Under the pieces are notes generated by a model. That model was not told the DNA's origin. It saw nothing but the letters and a program-made list of their open reading frames with translations, and searched no databases. Below are positions 7,350-11,667 of a stretch of 11,667 bases of DNA, piece by piece. Position numbers and translations under genes: made by a program. Source of the DNA: Alphaproteobacteria bacterium (GTDB lineage: Bacteria; Pseudomonadota; Alphaproteobacteria; Rickettsiales; RI-342). Location: positions 1 through 11,667 of the forward strand of contig JADZBT010000048.1 in the NCBI GenBank assembly GCA_020851915.1, written 5' to 3'. Every line of letters starts with the position of its first letter. Positions within the stretch are counted from its first letter, which is position 1.

Positions 7350-7412
7350 CCCCCTCACCCTGCCCTCTCCCCCGGTGGGGGAGAGGGAAAGAAAAGAGCG
7401 GCAGGGTGAGGG
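7350..7412. repeat. shortened copy of the 129-bp palindromic element
   Basis: This 63-bp sequence starts like the full copies (CCCCCTCACCC) and keeps the first hairpin (7363-7373 with 7377-7387, loop GGT), but lacks the second hairpin and the unstructured arm. The outer arms pair perfectly over 13 bp (7352-7364 with 7400-7412, overlapping the inner stem by 2 bases). It lies between the secreted-protein stop (11 bases away) and the etfA start, within the etf gene cluster. It could form an intercistronic stem-loop that changes the relative amounts of the flanking messages. Confidence 0.8.
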
Positions 7413-7423
7413 AGCTTAGCTAG

Positions 7424-8308
7424 TTACTGCTGCGGTTGATACTGCTTCATCTGCTTCATCATTTCCTGCATTTCGGGATCCTGCATCGCTTTCTGCATCT
7501 CCTTCATGCCTTCCTGCATCTGCTGCATCTCTTCGGCGGAGGGCATCCGCATCTCGCCCGCCGCCGGGGAGGCGTCGCCCAATCCCATGCTGGCCTGCGT
7601 CTTCTCCGGCGAATAATTCGGATCCTTCAGCGCTGCGAAGAATTTGAGGGCCATGTTGCGCGCCTGCGTATTGTCCGGGCTGTCCGTCACCTTCATGCCC
7701 GCCGGCACGTCGAACACACCGGCAGGAAGCGCCGCGTTCTCTTCGATCTTCACCGCCGTTTCCACGCCGCCGCCCATCGCAGACATGTCCGACTGCAACA
7801 TGATGTCCGGCGCATCCGACCACATGCAGTTGCTCATCTGCATGACGGTGGTCTTGTCGCAGGCACGGCCCAGCACCTCGCCGCCGCGTTTTTCCATTTT
7901 CGCGCCCAGCCGGTCGCCGAACGCTACGCCGAATTTCTCCACGTTGCTGCGGATGGTGGCTTTTTCTTCCGCCGTGGCCTTTTCCCATTCCGCGCGGATC
8001 ATGCGGCTGGGATTTTCGCTACGCATGGCAGTGTTATCCGCCTTGTTGATGACATAGATATAGTCCGGCGTGGTGATGGTATGCTGCGCGGGGATAGGCC
8101 CGGAGCCTTCTTTCTCCAGCGCCTGATATTCGCCCTTCACATAGAGCGTCGATTTGCCGCCCTGCATCATGCCGCCGGTGGTTTCGTAATGCACGATGGC
8201 GCTGTCGAACGAACGCTTCGGCGCGAAAGGATATTCCTCCGCCTGCGCCGCCGCGCTCCACATTACCAACCCGATGGCCGTTGCCGTCAGTGTTTTTATG
8301 ATACGCAT
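7424..8308 (-). CDS. secreted protein of unknown function with Met/Gln-rich tail
   Basis: I do not recognise a named family with certainty. The 294-residue product begins with a clear Sec signal peptide (MRIIK, then a hydrophobic core, with likely cleavage after AQA at residue 23), so it should be periplasmic. Two Cys residues (150 and 161) could form a disulfide. MMQGGKSTLYVKGEY (47-61) and LPAGVFDVPAGMKVT (194-208) recall DUF4412/LolA-like beta-sheet proteins, but this is only a resemblance. The last 54 residues (241-294) contain 12 Met and many Gln and Glu, consistent with an amphipathic helix, coiled coil or soft-metal binding segment. GGAGG at 7-base spacing supports the ATG. It lies 20 bases downstream of etfB and 99 bases upstream of etfA, so co-transcription with the flavoprotein genes is likely. 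Confidence 0.85.
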   Translation of the reverse strand: MRIIKTLTATAIGLVMWSAAAQAEEYPFAPKRSFDSAIVHYETTGGMMQGGKSTLYVKGEYQALEKEGSGPIPAQHTITTPDYIYVINKADNTAMRSENPSRMIRAEWEKATAEEKATIRSNVEKFGVAFGDRLGAKMEKRGGEVLGRACDKTTVMQMSNCMWSDAPDIMLQSDMSAMGGGVETAVKIEENAALPAGVFDVPAGMKVTDSPDNTQARNMALKFFAALKDPNYSPEKTQASMGLGDASPAAGEMRMPSAEEMQQMQEGMKEMQKAMQDPEMQEMMKQMKQYQPQQ

Positions 8309-8328
8309 ATCCTATCCTCCCCTGTTGA

Positions 8329-9078
8329 CTAGATAACCTTGGCTTCGTTCTTCAATTTGCTTATCAGCTCCGCGATGTCGGCCACTTTCGCGCCGCCTTT
8401 GCGCTTCGGCGGCTCTTCCACCTTCAGCGTGACGATGCGCGGCGTGACGTCCACGCCATAATCGGCGGGCTTCTTGGTGACCAGCGGCTTGGAGCGCGCC
8501 TTCATAATGTTGGGCAGCGCGACGTAGCGCGGCTCGTTGAGGCGCAGGTCGGTGGTGACGATGGCCGGGAGCTTCACCGCGTCGGTCTTGAGGCCGCCAT
8601 CCACCTCGCGCGTGACCGTCACTTCGCCGCTGCCCAGCTCTATCTTCGAGGCGAAGGTCGCCTGTCCCCAGCCCAACAGCGCCGCCAGCATCTGGCCGGT
8701 CTGATTGCAGTCGCCGTCGATGGCCTGCTTGCCGAGAATGATAAGATCGGGCTTCTCTTCGCCCGCGATGGCTTTCAGAATTTTTGCGACCGCCAGCGGC
8801 TGTATCTCGCCTGCGGCCTCCACCAGTATGCCGCGATCCGCGCCCATCGCCATGGCGGTACGCATGGTTTCCTGCGCCTTAGTGTCACCGATGGACGCCA
8901 CGAGGATTTCCGTCGCCTTGCCCGCCTCCTTGAGGCGCACGGCTTCTTCCACCGCGATCTCATCGAAGGGGTTCATCGACATCTTGACGTTGGCGGTCTC
9001 CACGCCCGAGCCGTCGGCCTTGACACGCACCTTCACGTTATAATCGACAACACGCTTGATGGGGACGAGGATTTTCAT
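8329..9078 (-). CDS. etfB: electron transfer flavoprotein beta subunit
   Basis: This 249-residue beta subunit of the electron transfer flavoprotein binds structural AMP and carries the loop that docks onto dehydrogenases. The N-terminus MKILVPIKRVVDYNVKVRVK and the segment SMNPFDEIAVEEAVRLKEAG (34-53) are family hallmarks. The nucleotide-binding stretch DGDCNQTGQMLAALLGW is at 121-137. The recognition-loop signature LRLNEPRYVALPNIMKA is at 178-194. AGGG at 8-base spacing precedes the ATG. Downstream, after 20 bases, is the secreted-protein gene and then etfA. Upstream is an inverted repeat and the HIG1-like gene in the same direction. Confidence 0.95.
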   Translation of the reverse strand: MKILVPIKRVVDYNVKVRVKADGSGVETANVKMSMNPFDEIAVEEAVRLKEAGKATEILVASIGDTKAQETMRTAMAMGADRGILVEAAGEIQPLAVAKILKAIAGEEKPDLIILGKQAIDGDCNQTGQMLAALLGWGQATFASKIELGSGEVTVTREVDGGLKTDAVKLPAIVTTDLRLNEPRYVALPNIMKARSKPLVTKKPADYGVDVTPRIVTLKVEEPPKRKGGAKVADIAELISKLKNEAKVI

Positions 9079-9130
9079 GTGCTATGCCCTGTTATTCGTA
9101 AGAGTCCATTCTGTGTAGCAAAGGAAGTGG

Positions 9131-9170
9131 CGAGAGTCGAGTTAAAGAAAATCCGCGACTCTCGACTCTC
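9131..9170. repeat. inverted repeat between the HIG1-like gene and etfB
   Basis: GAGAGTCGAG (9132-9141) and CTCGACTCTC (9161-9170) are perfect 10-bp inverted arms with a 19-base loop. An alternative 9-bp pairing (9131-9139 with 9156-9164) also exists, because the right side repeats CGACTCT in tandem, with a third partial unit running to about 9177. It starts 15 bases after the HIG1-like stop on the minus strand and could be a terminator or 3' stabiliser. There is no T-run directly after the stem. Confidence 0.6.
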
Positions 9171-9185
9171 AGACTCTAATCACTC

Positions 9186-9368
9186 CTATTTCGACATCAG
9201 GTACATCACGCCCAGCAGCCCGACGGCCAGCGCCTGAAGCGCCACGCGCGCCATCATCAGTTTCGCGCTGTGTTTGCGGTTGGCCTCGCCGCCTTTCATC
9301 ATGGTGAACACGCCCGCGAGCAGCACCCCCACCACCAGAACCATCACGGCAATCACGGCATAAAACAC
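9186..9368 (-). CDS. HIG1-like twin-transmembrane protein
   Basis: This small inner-membrane protein (60 residues from the chosen start) has two hydrophobic segments (about 1-22 and 42-58) joined by a short basic loop with GGEANRKHSAKLMMARVALQ. That loop matches the bacterial 'twin transmembrane'/HIG1 domain family; mitochondrial members associate with respiratory complexes. The family RxxxQ feature is visible as RVALQ (41-45). I chose the GTG at 9368 because GAGG lies 7 bases upstream. An in-frame GTG at 9374 gives two more residues but leaves only one base between GAGG and the start. It precedes etfB on the same strand, fitting a respiratory theme, and is divergent from the hydrolase gene. 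Confidence 0.8.
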   Translation of the reverse strand: MFYAVIAVMVLVVGVLLAGVFTMMKGGEANRKHSAKLMMARVALQALAVGLLGVMYLMSK

Positions 9369-9390
9369 CGGCACACCTCACAGTCTTTGC

Positions 9391-9418
9391 ATGACAACAG
9401 ACGTCGGGCTGGTATAAC
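9391..9418 (+). promoter_or_regulatory. putative sigma70-type promoter for the hydrolase gene
   Basis: ATGACA (9391-9396) and TATAAC (9413-9418) each match the -35 and -10 consensus at 5 of 6 positions with a 16-base spacer. The promoter lies in the divergent gap between the HIG1-like gene and the hydrolase, pointing toward the hydrolase start about 30 bases downstream. It is the best-matching promoter noticed in the window. Confidence 0.5.
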
Positions 9419-9449
9419 ACGGGAAGAATCGCACCAGGAAATGAAAACT

Positions 9450-10106
9450 ATGACCCGCTCCCCGCTCTCCGGCCCTGAACAACCGCCCGCCTCCGGCGGC
9501 AAGGCGAAACAGCTGGTGATATTGCTGCATGGACTCGGCGCCGACGGCAACGACCTGATCGGCCTCGCGCCGGATTTCGCGGGAGCCCTGCCCGACGCGC
9601 ATTTCATCTCCCCCAACGCCCCCGTCCCCTGCGACATGGCCCCGTTCGGCCACCAGTGGTTCTCCTTACGCGACCCCAACCCGGCGCGCTGGCTGGACGG
9701 CGTGAAACTCGCCACGCCCATCCTCAATGATTTCATCGACGCACAACTGGAAGCGCACGGACTGGCCGATGGCGATATGGCGCTCGCGGGATTCTCGCAG
9801 GGAACCATGATGGCGCTCTACACGGCCCTGCGCCGCCCCCGCGCCTGTGCCGGCGTCCTCGGCTATTCCGGGGCGCTTATCGCACCCGAGTTGCTGGCAA
9901 CAGAATTGAAGTCGCGCCCGGCGGTATGCCTCGTGCACGGCGCGGCCGATCAGGTCGTGCCGTTCTCCTGCATGCCTGCGGCGGAATCCGCGCTGGCGGC
10001 GCTGGATGTGCCGGTCGAGGCCCATGCCCGCCCCGGCCTGCCGCACGGCATCGACGGCGAGGGCATCGCTATCGGAAAAGCGTTCCTGAAGCGTATTTTT
10101 GCCTGA
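9450..10106 (+). CDS. phospholipase/carboxylesterase-family alpha/beta hydrolase
   Basis: This 218-residue cytosolic serine hydrolase belongs to the Abhydrolase_2 (YpfH/carboxylesterase) family, whose members cleave short-chain esters, lysophospholipids or thioesters. The natural substrate is unknown. The oxyanion-hole segment LLHGLGADGNDL is at 25-36. The nucleophile is Ser116 in GFSQG (114-118), the acid Asp167 in HGAADQVVP (163-171), and the His is His199 in LPHGID (197-202). The complete triad suggests an active enzyme of normal size. Start choice: AGGA lies about 10 bases before the ATG at 9450, whereas an in-frame ATG at 9441 is only one base from it. The frame is open further upstream to 9270, but that part lies antisense to the HIG1-like gene and is His-rich, so I rejected it. 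Confidence 0.9.
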   Translation: MTRSPLSGPEQPPASGGKAKQLVILLHGLGADGNDLIGLAPDFAGALPDAHFISPNAPVPCDMAPFGHQWFSLRDPNPARWLDGVKLATPILNDFIDAQLEAHGLADGDMALAGFSQGTMMALYTALRRPRACAGVLGYSGALIAPELLATELKSRPAVCLVHGAADQVVPFSCMPAAESALAALDVPVEAHARPGLPHGIDGEGIAIGKAFLKRIFA

Positions 10107-10132
10107 TTTTCAGGCAGGATCCACCGCCTGCC
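10101..10132 (+). terminator. possible hairpin terminator after the hydrolase gene
   Basis: Two mutually exclusive stems overlap here: GCCTGA/TCAGGC (10101-10106 with 10110-10115, loop TTT), which includes the stop codon, and GGCAGG/CCTGCC (10113-10118 with 10127-10132). A short T-run occurs only 12 bases further on, so this is at best a weak intrinsic terminator. Confidence 0.25.
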
Positions 10133-10174
10133 GCGCCACCGTATTTTTGTAAAAAAACCTTAATAAACTGGCTG

Positions 10175-10203
10175 TTTACCTGTGCCCGCCCCTATGGTAT
10201 ATA
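10175..10203 (+). promoter_or_regulatory. possible promoter for the 63-residue membrane protein
   Basis: TTTACC (10175-10180) and TATATA (10198-10203) are spaced by 17 bases within a locally AT-rich stretch (about 10141-10226). That stretch contrasts with the GC-rich surroundings. Each hexamer matches consensus at 4 of 6. The AT-rich composition ahead of a gene with a strong ribosome binding site makes a promoter likely, though its exact position is uncertain. Confidence 0.35.
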
Positions 10204-10238
10204 TGATTAACAATTAGTTAATTTTTAGGGGGCGCATT

Positions 10239-10430
10239 ATGAGGGGTTTTGGTACGTTTCTGCTGATGCTCGGCCTGGCACTGGCCGGCGCGGTGCTGTT
10301 CGGCAAACCGATGCTCGCCTCCGCCATCACCCATACCGGCATCCTGACCGCCATTCCGGTCGCCGCCTGGGGCTGCCTCATCGTAGGATTCACGCTGCGC
10401 GGATTCGATAGCGTCGTCTATCCGGCGTAA
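10239..10430 (+). CDS. small two-helix membrane protein, unknown function
   Basis: The 63-residue product is not recognised. It has two hydrophobic stretches, about residues 6-22 (rich in Leu, Ala and Gly) and 34-52, separated by a short loop, and ends with a brief polar tail. A near-ideal AGGGGG at 10227-10232, 6 bases before the ATG, and GC-biased codon use like the neighbours argue that it is real. It lies 78 bases upstream of folD in the same direction, behind its own AT-rich candidate promoter. No catalytic residues or lipobox are visible, and the first helix is not followed by a convincing signal-peptidase site. Confidence 0.72.
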   Translation: MRGFGTFLLMLGLALAGAVLFGKPMLASAITHTGILTAIPVAAWGCLIVGFTLRGFDSVVYPA

Positions 10431-10508
10431 TCGCCACCCTCACCCATTGCAACTTGCTCCCACTTGATCTACAAGGATGCCCCTTATCGTGAAGAGGAGC
10501 AGTCCCCG

Positions 10509-11381
10509 GTGAGCGCCACCATCATTGACGGAAAAGCATTTGCGGCACGCGTGCGCGAGAATGTCGCGGCGCGGGTGCGCGAGCTGAGGAACACGCAGGG
10601 CATCACGCCGGGACTGGCGGTGATACTGGTGGGTGAGGACCCGGCCAGTGAGGTCTATGTCCGCAATAAGGCGAAATTCACCGTGGAAGTGGGCATGGAA
10701 TCCTTCGAGTTCCGCCTGCCCGCCGCGACCACGCAGGACGCGCTGCTCGCCAAGGTGCGCGCGTTGAACGCGAACCCCGCCGTGCATGGCATCCTCGTGC
10801 AACTGCCGCTGCCCAAGCATATTGACGAGAACGCCGTCATCGACGCCATCGCTCCGGAGAAGGATGTGGACGGATTCCACATCGTCAATCGCGGCAAGCT
10901 CGCCACCGGGCAGGATGCGCTCGTGCCCTGCACTCCCCTCGGTTGCTGGATGATGCTGAAGGATACGCTGGGCGATTTAACCGGATTACACGCGTTGGTC
11001 ATTGGCCGTTCTAACATCGTCGGCAAGCCTATGGCGCAGCTGCTGCTCAATTCCAGCTGCACCGTCACCGTCGCCCACTCCAAAACGCGCGACATCGCGG
11101 CGCTGGGACGACAGGCGGATATACTCGTCGCCGCCGTCGGCAAGCCGAAGATGGTGAAGGGCGAATGGATAAAACCCGGCGCGACCGTCATCGACGTCGG
11201 CATCAACCGCACCGACGCGGGACTGGTGGGTGACGTGGATTTCGACAGCGCGAAAACCGTGGCGGGCGCGATCACGCCCGTGCCCGGCGGCGTCGGCCCC
11301 ATGACCATCGCCTGCCTGCTCGCCAACACGCTCAAGGCCGTGCATATGCAGCACAAACTGGACTTCGCGCCGATTCTGTGA
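10509..11381 (+). CDS. folD: bifunctional methylenetetrahydrofolate dehydrogenase/methenyltetrahydrofolate cyclohydrolase
   Basis: This 290-residue cytosolic enzyme interconverts 5,10-methylene-, 5,10-methenyl- and 10-formyl-tetrahydrofolate, supplying one-carbon units for purines and initiator formyl-Met-tRNA and producing NADPH. The catalytic residues are present: Tyr50 and Lys54 in YVRNK, Gln98 in VQLPLP (97-102) and Asp121 in DVDGF (119-123). The Rossmann motif GRSNIVGKP is at 166-174 and the signature PVPGGVGPMT at 258-267. I chose the GTG at 10509 (MSATIIDGKAFA) because GAGGAG lies 9 bases upstream and it matches the usual family start. The frame extends to a TTG at 10464, which would add 15 unlikely residues. 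The stop codon overlaps the next gene's candidate start. Confidence 0.95.
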   Translation: MSATIIDGKAFAARVRENVAARVRELRNTQGITPGLAVILVGEDPASEVYVRNKAKFTVEVGMESFEFRLPAATTQDALLAKVRALNANPAVHGILVQLPLPKHIDENAVIDAIAPEKDVDGFHIVNRGKLATGQDALVPCTPLGCWMMLKDTLGDLTGLHALVIGRSNIVGKPMAQLLLNSSCTVTVAHSKTRDIAALGRQADILVAAVGKPKMVKGEWIKPGATVIDVGINRTDAGLVGDVDFDSAKTVAGAITPVPGGVGPMTIACLLANTLKAVHMQHKLDFAPIL

Positions 11382-11667
11382 GACTCTTCCACCCCATGTG
11401 GAAGGCGTATCTCAACACCCTGTACCTGTCCTTTTATTCCAAGCCGCTCTACCGCTATGTCGCGCGGGAATGGGAGGGGTTCCCCTTCGGCTACCTGCTG
11501 TTGCTGGCGCTCATCGCGCTTGTGCCCACGACCTTCCTGACCACCGCCGCGCTCACGCGCTATCTGGAAAAAGACGGCGCGTACATCATCGAGCAGATCC
11601 CCGCCATACAGATCACGCAGGGCAAGGTGAGCATCGACGCGCCGCAGCCCTACCTCATCTATTCGCC
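11378..11667 (+). CDS. DUF1189-like membrane protein, 3' end cut by window
   Basis: The reading frame stays open to the window edge, so only the first 96 or so residues are visible. The start MWKAYLNTLYLSFYSKPLYR, then a hydrophobic helix (GYLLLLALIALVPTTF) and a polar segment with IPAIQITQGKVSID, resemble DUF1189 proteins. These are multi-pass inner-membrane proteins of unknown function with an N-terminal helix followed by an extracytoplasmic part. Two starts are possible: GTG at 11378, whose GTGA overlaps the folD stop by 4 bp as in translationally coupled genes, or ATG at 11396. Neither has a clear ribosome binding site, which favours coupling and the GTG. The family call rests on recall of the motif and on a partial sequence. 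Confidence 0.75.
   Translation, partial: MRLFHPMWKAYLNTLYLSFYSKPLYRYVAREWEGFPFGYLLLLALIALVPTTFLTTAALTRYLEKDGAYIIEQIPAIQITQGKVSIDAPQPYLIYS

Noticed and set aside
7436..8332. A 298-codon plus-strand frame rich in His, Leu and Arg
   Set aside because: It is antisense to the secreted-protein gene. The His/Leu runs are the complement of its Met/Gln/Glu codons, and the minus-strand frame has a signal peptide and good ribosome binding site.
9270..9449. N-terminal extension of the hydrolase to 9270
   Set aside because: It overlaps the HIG1-like gene on the other strand, is His-rich without family resemblance, and would place the good promoter candidate inside the gene.
10464..10508. TTG start adding 15 residues to FolD
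   Set aside because: The GTG at 10509 has GAGGAG at good spacing and matches the family N-terminus.

Overview
The window looks like a chromosomal housekeeping segment of a GC-rich alphaproteobacterium. Supporting signs are the thioredoxin-reductase-like ferredoxin--NADP+ reductase, a HIG1-like twin-transmembrane protein upstream of etfB/etfA, the zinc-less variant glutamyl-tRNA synthetase, and dispersed palindromes of the 'HPELVSGS' kind in the intergenic gaps. Genus cannot be fixed from the sequence alone. Thirteen protein genes are supported, the last cut by the window edge. No rRNA, tRNA, CRISPR array, integrase or transposase was seen, and no gene-free stretch exceeds about 220 bases.

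Layout. From the left, a 129-bp palindromic element (10-138) is followed by a plus-strand ferredoxin--NADP+ reductase gene (219-1229) and a second, 93% identical copy of the element (1248-1376). Next comes a long minus-strand block, listed in transcription order (right to left): a HIG1-like small membrane protein (9186-9368), etfB, a secreted Met/Gln-rich protein of unknown function, etfA, a small AT-rich GIY-YIG nuclease-like gene, nadE, gltX and cysS (ends 1382). To the right, divergent from the HIG1-like gene, a plus-strand block holds an alpha/beta-hydrolase carboxylesterase, a 63-residue membrane protein, folD, and the start of a DUF1189-like membrane protein overlapping folD by 4 bp.

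Function. EtfB and EtfA form the FAD-carrying electron-transfer flavoprotein that collects electrons from acyl-CoA and other dehydrogenases. The reductase at the left exchanges electrons between NADPH and ferredoxin or flavodoxin. NadE makes NAD+ from the deamido precursor using glutamine. GltX and CysS charge tRNA, and FolD interconverts one-carbon folates. Most of this is ordinary metabolism.

The less ordinary content is intergenic. At least four kinds of palindrome occupy nearly every cistron end, usually 5-15 bases after a stop codon. Two genes (the reductase and the GIY-YIG gene) are bracketed by direct copies of such elements. The unknown secreted protein splits the etfB-etfA pair. I found no convincing new defence, secretion or mobile system; the best candidate for something undescribed is the repeat-flanked GIY-YIG unit at 6002-6386.
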